A DNA stretch of 64,000 nucleotides, taken from assembly GCF_004358095.2 (NCBI RefSeq), contig NZ_SMZJ02000010.1, forward strand, positions 1 to 64,000, given 5' to 3'. Positions 8,507 to 17,706 of the stretch are shown here, one piece after another; position 1 is the stretch's first letter; the number at the start of each line of letters is the position of its first letter. Below the pieces are notes generated by a model. The model was not told where the DNA came from and ran no database searches. It was given only the letters and a program-made list of their open reading frames with translations. The position numbers and the translations under genes were made by a program. The DNA comes from Seonamhaeicola sediminis (GTDB taxonomy: Bacteria > Bacteroidota > Bacteroidia > Flavobacteriales > Flavobacteriaceae).

Positions 8507-8965
8507 TTACCAGAATTTCCACCAAGGCTTTGCTTCATCAGGAGTAACTAATTCAACTTCTTTGGCAGCATCTTTCATAGTAGTTGCTAAAACTGTATAA
8601 ACTTCTACCCAAGCATTTTTAACATCTGGAGTAAAACTCTTTTTTCCTAATCCTGTTTCTAATGTATATATGAGGGCGGTTCCAACCGTATCATAATGAC
8701 TATCTTTAACTCCATATCCCACATGATTTCTACCTAGATTTTGAACTGCTGGAACAATAGCTTCTAAATTGTTCAACCCGTTTACTGCAGTACCTATCAT
8801 GGTCATTAATTTTTTTCCCTGTTCTTTCATATCTCCTTTAAATAAGGGCTTAAGAGTAGGATCTAAATCAAATAATTTATCATAAAATATCTCAGCAGCT
8901 TTATCAGCAATAGGAACAACTTTTTCAAATGTTCCTTGTACTAATTTAATAGTTTTGGTATCCAT
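8507..8965 (-). CDS. Single-domain globin, flavohaemoglobin-like
   Basis: 152-residue haem protein of the M/F globin class. Aligning by eye to flavohaemoglobin globin domains, Tyr28 (EIFYDKLF) is the B10 Tyr, Gln49 (KEQGKKLM) the E7 residue and His81 (LGRNHVGYGV) the proximal haem ligand, followed by the usual HYDTVGTALIYTL helix. No FAD or NAD domain follows; the chain ends in an unusual aromatic PWWKFW tail. Oxygen binding or NO handling is likely from the family, but reductase partners are not nearby. On the minus strand upstream, TAGTTTTG (9000-9007) matches a -7 element. Monocistronic. Confidence 0.88.
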   Translation of the reverse strand: MDTKTIKLVQGTFEKVVPIADKAAEIFYDKLFDLDPTLKPLFKGDMKEQGKKLMTMIGTAVNGLNNLEAIVPAVQNLGRNHVGYGVKDSHYDTVGTALIYTLETGLGKKSFTPDVKNAWVEVYTVLATTMKDAAKEVELVTPDEAKPWWKFW

Positions 8966-9083
8966 ATTTTCGTTTTAATTTAAAATCAATAAATATGAGC
9001 AAAACTAATAGCTATTTAAGAAATTAAATATGGATAATGTCAGTTAAAAATATGATTAATCGTAGGTTTAAAACAATAGGTTT

Positions 9084-10676
9084 TTATCTTGCTTCACTCA
9101 ACTTAATCACCTCATCAATCATGATGTCAGTTTGGTTAAAGACTTCTTCAAAAGCACCATTACCAAAGAGTTGATCTGCAAGGGTTGCTTTAAGGTATTG
9201 TTTCACTTCGTCATTGTAAGCTACAAAAGTTATTTTGTTTCGGGTTTGGGTGTTAACGTAGTCTTGAAATTTTACAACAAGTTCATCATCAACTTTAAAG
9301 CTATCAATAAAGTCACGTCTTGAAATACCATCATAGGCATGCCGGTCTAAATCCAGTTGTCTGAAAATAAAATTATCAAAAAATTGATATTGCTCAATAT
9401 ATTGCAGTGTTTCATTATGTAAGCTATTATCAATAGGCACAAATACATCTGGAATGATACCACCCCCACCATAAACCGTTTTTCCTTTTGGGGTTTTGAA
9501 CTTTAAAGAATCTGCCACTTCTATTTTGCTAGGATCTAATAATTCGCCACTATCTAATCTATCAAAATACTCCTCAAAATAGTCTTTATGTCCGTTCTTT
9601 TCATAAGGTCTTTGAATAGATCTCCCCGTTGGTGTAAAGTAACGTGATACCGTTAAACGTACGGCGCTACCATCACCTAAATCCATTTCACGTTGTACCA
9701 AGCCCTTTCCGTAACTTCTACGCCCTACAATAGTACCCTTATCATTATCTTGCAGCGCCCCTGCAACTATCTCACTGGCAGATGCGGAATTTTCATCAAT
9801 GAGTACATATACTTTACCCTCTTCAAAACTACCTTTTCTAGTAGCGTAACTTTTTTCTACATCACCCCGCTTATTTTTAGTAAAAAGAATAAGCTTATCC
9901 TTTCCTAAAAATTCGTCTGCTAATTGTTCAGCTATATGTAAAAATCCGCCAGGGTTTCCTCGCAAGTCTAAAGCAATTTCTGAAGCTCCTAAATCAATAA
10001 GTTTTTTAAGCCCTTTTTTAAATTCTTTATATGTAGATTCGGCAAATCTATTAACCTTTATATATCCTAATTTCTCGGTGAGCATATAAGCAGCATCTAC
10101 ACTTTTTATTGGTATTACACCGCGCTTTACAGTAAAATTTAGGAGTTTTGACTCTCCCTTTCTCAGTACTGTTAAATTTACTTTAGAATCAACTGGCCCC
10201 CTCAATCTATTGACAATATCATCATCTTTTACACCTCTGCCATAAAGTGAATCGCCATTAGCCATCAAAATTCTGTCACCCCCTTTTATACCTGCTTTTT
10301 CACTTGGACCACCTTCTACAGTTTTAATAACTGTAATAGTATCTCTGAAAGTGTAAAAACTCACGCCAATACCTACAAAGTCGCCTTTCATGTTTTCAGT
10401 ACTACGTTGCATGTCTTCTTTTGGGATATACACCGAATGCGGATCCAGATTATCTAAAATACCATTAACAGTAACGTCTACAATGCTATCTGTATTAACG
10501 TCTTCAACATAGTCATAGTCTATGTAATCAATAAGTCGATTCAGTTTATCCTTTTTACTGTTTGTGGTGAATAATCTATCTGGAGCATCACTAAAATTTA
10601 ATTTACCACCAATAAAAATACCGGCTGCAATAGCAATTCCCAGAACAAATGGTAAATATTTTTTTTGATAGGACAT
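9084..10676 (-). CDS. S41 family C-terminal processing peptidase
   Basis: 530-residue envelope serine protease of the Ctp/Prc family. An uncleaved-looking N-terminal hydrophobic segment (FVLGIAIAAGIFIGG, residues 10-24) anchors or exports it. A PDZ domain covers about residues 90-175 (GIGVSFYTF to VLRKGES). The S41 catalytic domain covers about 190-400, with the Ser-Lys dyad at Ser299 (ENSASASE) and Lys324 (SYGKGLVQ), 25 residues apart as in D1P. RGNPGG at 239-244 is the conserved structural motif. A 130-residue helical tail follows. The start codon overlaps the dCMP deaminase stop by one base (TAATG), so the two are translationally coupled. Confidence 0.92.
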   Translation of the reverse strand: MSYQKKYLPFVLGIAIAAGIFIGGKLNFSDAPDRLFTTNSKKDKLNRLIDYIDYDYVEDVNTDSIVDVTVNGILDNLDPHSVYIPKEDMQRSTENMKGDFVGIGVSFYTFRDTITVIKTVEGGPSEKAGIKGGDRILMANGDSLYGRGVKDDDIVNRLRGPVDSKVNLTVLRKGESKLLNFTVKRGVIPIKSVDAAYMLTEKLGYIKVNRFAESTYKEFKKGLKKLIDLGASEIALDLRGNPGGFLHIAEQLADEFLGKDKLILFTKNKRGDVEKSYATRKGSFEEGKVYVLIDENSASASEIVAGALQDNDKGTIVGRRSYGKGLVQREMDLGDGSAVRLTVSRYFTPTGRSIQRPYEKNGHKDYFEEYFDRLDSGELLDPSKIEVADSLKFKTPKGKTVYGGGGIIPDVFVPIDNSLHNETLQYIEQYQFFDNFIFRQLDLDRHAYDGISRRDFIDSFKVDDELVVKFQDYVNTQTRNKITFVAYNDEVKQYLKATLADQLFGNGAFEEVFNQTDIMIDEVIKLSEAR

Positions 10677-11107
10677 TATGCTGACAAATCTTCAATTAAC
10701 TTTAATTCAATTCCTGCTTTTTTTAAAAATTTCAATCCAGAATCATCTTTATATCCCTTGTTATAAACAACTCTTACAATTCCTGCCTGATGAATCAACT
10801 TACTACACTCCTTACAAGGTGATAAGGTTATATATAACGTGGCTCCTTTGCATGATTGGGTAGATGCTGCAACTTTTAAAATAGCATTAGCTTCGGCATG
10901 CAATACGTACCATTTTGTATAGCCTTCTTCGTCCTCGCAATAGTTTTCAAAACCAGATGGCGTTCCGTTATACCCATCAGAAATTATCATTCTATCCTTT
11001 ACTATTAGGGCGCCAACCTGCTTGCGTTTGCAATAAGAGAGTTTTCCCCATTCTTGGGCAATTCTCAAATAGGCTTTATCATACTTTAATTGCTTACGTT
11101 CTAACAT
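10676..11107 (-). CDS. dCMP deaminase family zinc enzyme
   Basis: 143-residue cytidine/deoxycytidylate deaminase-fold protein (ComEB-like), predicted to deaminate dCMP to dUMP in thymidylate supply. The zinc site is complete: His70 and catalytic Glu72 in VLHAEANAIL, Cys98 and Cys101 in TLSPCKECSKL. The substrate-side NGTPSG motif (residues 47-52) is typical of dCMP deaminases. Length is normal. It is the first gene of a two-gene operon with the S41 protease downstream, an arrangement I have seen described only for Bacteroidota and which has no evident functional logic. Confidence 0.9.
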   Translation of the reverse strand: MLERKQLKYDKAYLRIAQEWGKLSYCKRKQVGALIVKDRMIISDGYNGTPSGFENYCEDEEGYTKWYVLHAEANAILKVAASTQSCKGATLYITLSPCKECSKLIHQAGIVRVVYNKGYKDDSGLKFLKKAGIELKLIEDLSA

Positions 11108-11359
11108 TAATCTGTTTATAATTATACCTTATGCAAAAACGTTATTTCAGATTTAATTAGTGATTTATTACTATAATCAATAACTCGTTGAAATAAATAT
11201 TTCGATAACGGTTTGTCGTATTTTGAGCATAAAACTCTTAAGTTAGATACAAAAGAAACTCATGCCTTAATACCTCATACAAAATATAACAACGAATATA
11301 CTTGGTTAGTATTTTAATTACAACGTAGTTACTTAAAGTTTTATAAAAGTTTAACGTTT
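11108..11359. other. Intergenic gap, no gene seen
   Basis: 252 AT-rich bases between two leftward genes. It must hold the promoter of the dCMP deaminase gene. I see no strong hairpin, ORF or repeat in it. Confidence 0.5.
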
Positions 11360-11950
11360 TTAAGCTAAATAGTCACTACCCATTATCATAGGTATAACCA
11401 ACCCAACTACAATGGCAGATATTACCATTACCCAATCTCTTTTGGAAAACCTAAAAATAGTTTGACCCATGTAGCCTAAAAATAGTACCACAAAAACTAT
11501 GATGATTTGCGCTATTTCAATGCCTAATGCAAACTCTAATAAAAGGAGAAATTTGTTATCTGAATCTCCAGAAAAAATATGAAACTCACGAGCAAAACCT
11601 AAACCGTGTATCAATCCAAAAAACAAGGTTGACAAAAACAACACACCTACTTTTTCTTTTTGAGCACCTTTCCCAGCTGTAAACACATTAAAAAGAGCTA
11701 CTATTAAAATAGTAATAGGTATTAAAAACTCTACCAACTGCCCATTTATACTCACTGCGCCATAAGCTGCTAAAACCAAAGACAATGTATGACCCAAAGT
11801 AAAAGTAGATATCAGCAACAACACACGCTTCCAATCTTTAAATAAATAAGGAACCGTTAAAACCATTAAAAATAGCACATGATCATAACCATTTATATCA
11901 AGCACATGGTTGATTCCATATTCTACATTAAACCAAAAATTTTCAAGCAT
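11360..11950 (-). CDS. HupE/UreJ family membrane protein
   Basis: 196 residues with about six to seven transmembrane segments and the conserved in-membrane His positions of HupE/UreJ proteins: DINGYDHVLFL near the start, FTLGHTLSL, and FFGLIHGLGFA in the middle. Members are secondary transporters or accessory proteins linked to nickel for hydrogenase and urease in proteobacteria. In Bacteroidota they often occur without either enzyme, as here, so the substrate is uncertain. A TACTTTTG -7 element lies upstream (minus strand, 11982-11989). Monocistronic, divergent from the lipoprotein gene at 12064. Confidence 0.82.
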   Translation of the reverse strand: MLENFWFNVEYGINHVLDINGYDHVLFLMVLTVPYLFKDWKRVLLLISTFTLGHTLSLVLAAYGAVSINGQLVEFLIPITILIVALFNVFTAGKGAQKEKVGVLFLSTLFFGLIHGLGFAREFHIFSGDSDNKFLLLLEFALGIEIAQIIIVFVVLFLGYMGQTIFRFSKRDWVMVISAIVVGLVIPMIMGSDYLA

Positions 11951-12005
11951 ATTTTTATTTTAATTTAAATTCAGAGTGTTTCAAAAGTACATGAATTTTT
12001 ATTAA

Positions 12006-12038
12006 TTGAATAAAAAATAAACTATTCCCATATATTTG
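12006..12038 (+). promoter_or_regulatory. Bacteroidota-type promoter of the lipoprotein / BNR-protein pair
   Basis: TTG at 12006-12008 and a consensus TATATTTG at 12031-12038 are separated by 22 bases, within the accepted range for Bacteroidota primary-sigma promoters. It lies 25 bases before the ATG at 12064. Confidence 0.6.
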
Positions 12039-12063
12039 CGTTATACATGTAAAAAACGTTTTT

Positions 12064-12579
12064 ATGAGTAGATTGATTTTAAGTGCCTTAGGTGTAATTC
12101 TTGTTGTTTTTTCGTGCAAAAACTCTCAAGAAAATGAAGGTGACATTAATATAAATAAGGATAATCAAGAAATAACAGAAAAAGATATTTCTAACATTGA
12201 TTATATAGAGTTTTTATTAGACGAAAAAACCGAAAAACATACTGCTGATTGGATAGAATACAACCAAATTCAAGAAATAATTGGCAATGTGAAAAAAGGC
12301 GATTTATCCTTCTTACAGAAAAATAGAGCCGTTATTGACTCTACTTTAACAGAATTAAAACTGTATATTCCTGAGCCATTAAATTCTCCTTCAATAAGTG
12401 CCAGAATAAATGCTTTTGAAACTAAAATGTTAAACCTTGAAAGCATTTACAATCTAAACACAACCACAAAGGAAGATCTTTTAAAAGCACTAAAAGATTT
12501 TTTTGTAGCTTTCTCTAACTTAAACCTACAAATGAATAAAAAAGTAGAGTTTGATAACCTTGATATTCAAAAGCCTTAA
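12064..12579 (+). CDS. Hypothetical lipoprotein
   Basis: 171-residue predicted lipoprotein: hydrophobic signal and lipobox VVFSC with Cys18, then a charged linker and a mainly helical body (EKTEKHTADWIEYNQIQEI and later LNAFETKMLNL-type stretches). I do not recognise a family. It lies 3 bases upstream of a type IX-secreted BNR protein gene, and both follow one promoter, so it may act with that protein at the cell surface or periplasmic face. This is inference from the pairing alone. Confidence 0.7.
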   Translation: MSRLILSALGVILVVFSCKNSQENEGDININKDNQEITEKDISNIDYIEFLLDEKTEKHTADWIEYNQIQEIIGNVKKGDLSFLQKNRAVIDSTLTELKLYIPEPLNSPSISARINAFETKMLNLESIYNLNTTTKEDLLKALKDFFVAFSNLNLQMNKKVEFDNLDIQKP

Positions 12580-12582
12580 AGT

Positions 12583-15500
12583 ATGGAAAGAAACCTACTT
12601 TATGTTGCCATTTTTTTTCTTACCCACTTTGGACATGCCCAATATAATCCAGACGCTCCTTGGATGAAATCTTTAAACCAAAGCAAAGCATCACTCTCCA
12701 AAAGGACTGGTTCCCCTCTGACATTTAACGAAATTGTTAGTGCATTTGACACGTTTTGGAAAGATAAAGATGCTAATAAAAAGGGAAGTGGACACAAACC
12801 ATTTAAAAGATGGGAAAACTACTGGAAAAATTTTGTAAAAGAAGATGGAACGCTTCCAAATTCAAGAGAATTATGGGATGTATGGATAAGAACACAAGAA
12901 TATAAGCAGAGTAGCCTTAATGCAGACCTAAGTAATTGGCAACCTATTGGTCCTACAGATTTTATTAATACAGGTTCTTGGAGCTCAGGTATTGGAAGGA
13001 TTAATGCTATCATTGTAGATCCCAATGATTCCAACACGTATTACGCAGGTGCACCAGCTGGAGGCATCTGGAAATCAATTAATTCTGGTTCGTCATGGGT
13101 TCCTTTATCTGATAATTTACCTCAGATTGGAGTTTCAGGTATTGCGATTGATTATTCTGATTCTGATATTATTTATATAGCTACTGGTGATGATGATAAT
13201 GGAGACACTTTTAGCATAGGAGTTATGAAGTCTACAGATGGTGGCACTACTTGGAATACAACTGGTTTGTCTGCAATCACAAGTGAGCAGTTATTAATGA
13301 ACGATATTTATATACATCCTTCAAATTCAAATATTTTATGGGTTGCCACAAGCCGAGGTGTATATAAAACGATTGACGCAGGTGTTAACTGGAGTAATAT
13401 TAATGGCACCCAGAATTTAAACATCAAAGATATTAAACTTAAACCTGGAGATCCTGATACTATTTACGCTGTAACTACCAATACGTTTTATATTTCAACA
13501 GACGCTGGAGAAACATTTACCAACTCTGGCTTTGGAGCAGGTTTACCATTATCTTCCAACCGCTTAGTTATTGATGTTACTCCAGACAACAATAATGTCA
13601 TTTATGTTTTAAGTAGTGCCTCAGACGATAGCTTTCAGGGACTTTACAAATCAACTAACTCTGGAGTAACTTTTATTGAAATGGATGCAATGGTTCCTGC
13701 TACGAAAACTGAATATCCAGATTATAATGATGATCTTTTTGATCATAGTATACAAGCATATTACGATATGGCTTTAGCTGTAGCCGATTCTGATGAAAAC
13801 GAAGTATATGTTGGTGTTCTTAATATTTGGAAATCAACAAATGGGGGTGATAATTTTGAAGAAGTAAATGAATGGCATCAACCAAGTACAGCATCTTATT
13901 CTCATGCCGATATTCATCTTTTACGATTTTATAATGGTGCTCTTTTTGCCGGAACTGATGGTGGGTTTTATAGAACAACTGATGGTGGTACTAATTTTAC
14001 AGATTTAACTGCTGGTTTGCAAATTGGACAATTTTACAGACTCACTGTTTCTAAAGAATCCTCAGAAAAAATGATTGGAGGTTTGCAAGATAATGGTGGT
14101 TACGCCTATAACAATAGCAATACTTGGCTAAACTACTATGGTGCTGATGGTATGGATACTGCTATCAATCCTGATAACTCTAATTTAATGTACGGCTTTA
14201 TTCAATATGGTAGTGGTCTATATGGTTCTGCCAATGGTGGTAATAGTAGAAATTTAGTTATTGATGCTCCTGCTGACGAGGTGGACGAAGAGAATAGTGA
14301 TCAAGGCGGTAATTGGGTAACCCCCTTAATGATGAATAGGGATGGTAACTTGTATGCAGCTTATTCAAGTTTATATGAACTTTGTGGAGGCTATTGGTCT
14401 AGAATTTCATCTAACTTTGGAAGCAATAACAATATTGACGTCTTAGAAATAGATGAAGTAAACCCTGATAATATTTTCATTGCTCTAAATAATGACCTAC
14501 ATAAAAGTTCTGATAAAGGAAGTTCATTTACCAATATTGAATCATTCTCATCCAATATCACGTCTATTGAAGTAAATAATAATACCAACAATATTGTGTA
14601 TGTAACCACTTCAGGATCAACTGGAGGCGTTTATAAGTCCATTGACGGAGGATTAACTTTTAGCAATATAACGGGCTCGCTTCCTAACATCACCAAAAAC
14701 ATTATTAAACATCAAAACTTACACAGCCAAAACCCTTTATTTTTAGGAACCAGCCTTGGTGTTTACAGATATGATGATACCGTTGGAGATTGGGAAGCCT
14801 TTGAAAATAACCTACCTAACGTTTCTGTAACAGATTTAGAGATAAATATTAACGATGGCAATATAACAGCAGCCACCTATGGAAGAGGGGTTTGGCAAAC
14901 AACTATTCCAACTGAAACCATTTCTGATGAAATAAGCTTGGAAGCATTAAGTGACATTCATGAAGTGGTTGCTTGCGGTTCTTCAAGTAGTGCTAAAGCT
15001 TTGGTAAAAAATAGAGGCACTAATACTGTAAGTTCTATTACAATAAACTATTCCTTAAATGGAAACCCAAACAACACCATTTGGAATGGGAGTTTATCTC
15101 CTGATTCTTCTGTATTTATTGATATTCCATCTATGGTGTTATTTGGTACAGGTTTACAGGAGGTAAAGGTCAATGCTACAACTTCAGGAGACACATTCTC
15201 CAGTAACAATGAACTAATTACTTCCTTTTACTCTAATGAATCTGGTTTATTAAACGTGGTTAATGAATTTGAATCTACCTCTGATGAATTAGTAACTTTT
15301 GATGATAATAGTACTTGTGCAGGCTATTGGGAAAGAGGTGAGCCCACTGGAACTCTTCTAAACATGACACAATCGGGTACTAATGTATACGGAACCAACT
15401 TATCGGGAGCGTACGGGAATAACTTAAAAAGTTACTTGGTTTCTAAATGTTATGATTTGTCAATACTCACAAATCCCTTGCTTAAATTTTACATGGCCTT

Positions 15501-16071
15501 TGATTTAGAGCTTAACTATGACATTATGTATGTAGAATACAGCATAGATAATGGTTTAAACTGGCAGATTTTAGGAACCGCCAATGATGTTAATTGGTAT
15601 AACAGTAGTACATTACCAGGGTCTAATTGCTACAATTGTCCTGGAGCTCAATGGACAGGCGCTGATACCACCATGAAAGAGTACAGTTATAATCTTTCGG
15701 CACTAAACAATGAAACCAATATAATTTTCAGATTTGTATTTCATTCAGACGAATTTACAACTAACGAAGGGGTAATTATTGACGATTTTAGTATAGAAGG
15801 TACTTTAAGTAGTGACGAAACTCCTTTACAATCAGTTGTCTATGTGTATCCTAACCCTGCTCATAATCTGTTTAACATCAGTGTTAAACATATCAACTCG
15901 TTTTACTTAAACGTCACAGACATTACTGGGAAAACTATCATGCAAAAGTACCATGTTAAAAACACAAATGGTTCTTATAAGTTAGACATGAGTGGTTATG
16001 CGTCTGGTATTTATTTCTTAAATATTAATTCAGAAATAGGTACTGCTACAAAGAAATTACTATTGAAATAG
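12583..16071 (+). CDS. Secreted BNR/sortilin-repeat protein with type IX sorting domain
   Basis: 1162-residue exported protein. Residues 1-19 are a signal peptide (cut near HAQ). Residues about 130-780 contain at least eight Asp-box-like BNR repeats of the form S-T/x-D/N-x-G-x-x-W/F (STDGGTTWN, TIDAGVNWS, STDAGETFT, STNSGVTFI, STNGGDNFE, TTDGGTNFT, SSDKGSSFT, SIDGGLTFS), which build sortilin/VPS10-like beta-propellers. A beta-sandwich region follows. The last 75 residues (VYPNPAHNLFNI ... SGIYFLNI ... KKLLLK) are a type A C-terminal signal for the type IX secretion system. So it crosses the outer membrane and is released or surface-attached. Ligand unknown. Co-transcribed with the lipoprotein gene just upstream. 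Confidence 0.9.
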   Translation: MERNLLYVAIFFLTHFGHAQYNPDAPWMKSLNQSKASLSKRTGSPLTFNEIVSAFDTFWKDKDANKKGSGHKPFKRWENYWKNFVKEDGTLPNSRELWDVWIRTQEYKQSSLNADLSNWQPIGPTDFINTGSWSSGIGRINAIIVDPNDSNTYYAGAPAGGIWKSINSGSSWVPLSDNLPQIGVSGIAIDYSDSDIIYIATGDDDNGDTFSIGVMKSTDGGTTWNTTGLSAITSEQLLMNDIYIHPSNSNILWVATSRGVYKTIDAGVNWSNINGTQNLNIKDIKLKPGDPDTIYAVTTNTFYISTDAGETFTNSGFGAGLPLSSNRLVIDVTPDNNNVIYVLSSASDDSFQGLYKSTNSGVTFIEMDAMVPATKTEYPDYNDDLFDHSIQAYYDMALAVADSDENEVYVGVLNIWKSTNGGDNFEEVNEWHQPSTASYSHADIHLLRFYNGALFAGTDGGFYRTTDGGTNFTDLTAGLQIGQFYRLTVSKESSEKMIGGLQDNGGYAYNNSNTWLNYYGADGMDTAINPDNSNLMYGFIQYGSGLYGSANGGNSRNLVIDAPADEVDEENSDQGGNWVTPLMMNRDGNLYAAYSSLYELCGGYWSRISSNFGSNNNIDVLEIDEVNPDNIFIALNNDLHKSSDKGSSFTNIESFSSNITSIEVNNNTNNIVYVTTSGSTGGVYKSIDGGLTFSNITGSLPNITKNIIKHQNLHSQNPLFLGTSLGVYRYDDTVGDWEAFENNLPNVSVTDLEININDGNITAATYGRGVWQTTIPTETISDEISLEALSDIHEVVACGSSSSAKALVKNRGTNTVSSITINYSLNGNPNNTIWNGSLSPDSSVFIDIPSMVLFGTGLQEVKVNATTSGDTFSSNNELITSFYSNESGLLNVVNEFESTSDELVTFDDNSTCAGYWERGEPTGTLLNMTQSGTNVYGTNLSGAYGNNLKSYLVSKCYDLSILTNPLLKFYMAFDLELNYDIMYVEYSIDNGLNWQILGTANDVNWYNSSTLPGSNCYNCPGAQWTGADTTMKEYSYNLSALNNETNIIFRFVFHSDEFTTNEGVIIDDFSIEGTLSSDETPLQSVVYVYPNPAHNLFNISVKHINSFYLNVTDITGKTIMQKYHVKNTNGSYKLDMSGYASGIYFLNINSEIGTATKKLLLK

Positions 16072-16084
16072 TATTAAAGTTAGT

Positions 16085-17095
16085 TTATTTTTGAGCGTTC
16101 CTCATAAACTCCTCAGCCTTTTCAACCATATTTTTACTACCGCAAATAAACGGTACACGCTGGTGTAATTCCGTGGGTTGTACATCCATAGTTCTTGTAA
16201 AACCATCACTTGATTTACCATTGGCTTGTTCTGCTAAAAAAGCCATGGGATTACACTCATATAATAAACGTAATTTCCCATTAGGATTTTTAGAACTTTG
16301 TGGATATAAATAAATACCTCCCTTAATCATATTACGGTGAAAATCTGAAACTAAAGAACCTATATATCTAGAAGTATATGGTCTATCACCAACTTCCTCT
16401 TGACAATACTTGATATAATTTTTTATACCTTGAGGAAAATCAAAATAATTGCCCTCATTTACAGAATATATATTACCATCTACTGGGAATTCCATTTTAG
16501 GGTGAGATAAATAAAATGAACCAATGGCTGGATTTAAAGTAAACCCATTAACGCCATCACCTGTAGTGTAAACTAACATAGTAGAGGTACCATAAACCAC
16601 ATAACCAGCAGCAACTTGCTCACTTCCTTTTTGCAAAAAGTCTTCTAACTGAACTGGAGTTCCAACAGGTGTTACTCTTCGGTAAATTGAAAAGATGGTT
16701 CCCACTGAAACATTGACATCGATATTTGAAGAACCATCTAATGGATCAATTAAAACCACATATTTATTTTGATGATTTTCATCTTGGCTGTTAATTGTTA
16801 TAAAATCATCTTCCTCTTCACTAGCTATTCCACAAACAATATTTCTTTTAGTTAAAGTCTGAATAAATTTTTCATTAGCATAAACGTCTAATTTTTGCTG
16901 ATCTTCTCCTTGAATATTAGTGTCACCAGCAGCACCTATAATATCAACCAAACCTGCCTTATTCACCTCGTGATTTACAATCTTAGCCGCTAGTCTGATT
17001 GAATTTAGTAAGCTCGATAGTTCTCCTGAGGAATATTGAAAAGAGGTTTGGTTTTCAATAATAAATTCCCCAAGGGTTTGTTTTTTGTGAGACAT
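16085..17095 (-). CDS. fbp: Class 1 fructose-1,6-bisphosphatase
   Basis: 336-residue cytoplasmic gluconeogenic enzyme converting fructose 1,6-bisphosphate to fructose 6-phosphate. The metal-binding signature [19 protein letters not shown], preceded by the Glu-rich SEEEDDFI, is that of FBPase class 1. Substrate contacts follow in [15 protein letters not shown] and the [19 protein letters not shown] region near the C-terminus. Length is normal. It converges with the BNR-protein gene with only 13 bases between stops and is transcribed alone. Confidence 0.96.
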   Translation of the reverse strand: MSHKKQTLGEFIIENQTSFQYSSGELSSLLNSIRLAAKIVNHEVNKAGLVDIIGAAGDTNIQGEDQQKLDVYANEKFIQTLTKRNIVCGIASEEEDDFITINSQDENHQNKYVVLIDPLDGSSNIDVNVSVGTIFSIYRRVTPVGTPVQLEDFLQKGSEQVAAGYVVYGTSTMLVYTTGDGVNGFTLNPAIGSFYLSHPKMEFPVDGNIYSVNEGNYFDFPQGIKNYIKYCQEEVGDRPYTSRYIGSLVSDFHRNMIKGGIYLYPQSSKNPNGKLRLLYECNPMAFLAEQANGKSSDGFTRTMDVQPTELHQRVPFICGSKNMVEKAEEFMRNAQK

Positions 17096-17221
17096 AGTTA
17101 TGTTAGTTTAATTTGCTACAAATATCTATTAATTTTAACAGACCTACAACGTTTTCGTACTAGAATAATGTATGATTTTCTTTTTACTTTAGCTTATATT
17201 TGAAGTTATATTCGATTTACA

Positions 17222-17704
17222 ATGAATTTCACAATTAGAAAAGCTACAAAAAAAGATATGCCAGCAGTATTAAAATTAATCAAACAATTGGCAGAATATG
17301 AGAAAGAACCTGATGCTGTTGAAGTAACTATTACAGATTTAGAAAAAGATGGTTTTGGAGAAAACCCTGCCTTTTTTTGTTATGTTGCTGAAGTAAACAA
17401 CAAAGTAGAAGGTATTGCCCTTGGGTATCACCGTTACTCTACCTGGAAGGGAAGAACTATTCATTTGGAAGATCTCATTGTAAACCAAAATTTGAGGGGT
17501 TCTGGTATAGGTTCGGCTCTATTTGATGAATTTGTAAAGCATGGATACCAACTTGGAGTTAAACGTATAAATTGGGAAGTTTTAGACTGGAATACACCAG
17601 CTATTAACTTTTATGAAAGTAAAGGTGCTAATGTAATGCGTGATTGGGATGTGGTTCAAATGAGTGAAGACAGTATCAAAAAATACATAGCAAAACTAAC
17701 TTAG
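17222..17704 (+). CDS. GNAT family N-acetyltransferase
   Basis: 160-residue acetyl-CoA-dependent N-acetyltransferase. The GNAT fold is clear: N-terminal FTIRKATKKDMPAVLKL, the central beta4 strand IHLEDLIVNQNLRGSGIGSA with the acetyl-CoA pyrophosphate loop RGSGIG, and INFYESKGA near the end. The ExP/LEDLIV pattern and NFYES are like diamine (spermidine/spermine) N-acetyltransferases, so a polyamine or a thialysine-like amine is a possible substrate; this is family inference. It sits 2 bases before the aspartate kinase gene and probably shares its transcript. Confidence 0.85.
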   Translation: MNFTIRKATKKDMPAVLKLIKQLAEYEKEPDAVEVTITDLEKDGFGENPAFFCYVAEVNNKVEGIALGYHRYSTWKGRTIHLEDLIVNQNLRGSGIGSALFDEFVKHGYQLGVKRINWEVLDWNTPAINFYESKGANVMRDWDVVQMSEDSIKKYIAKLT

Positions 17705-17706
17705 TA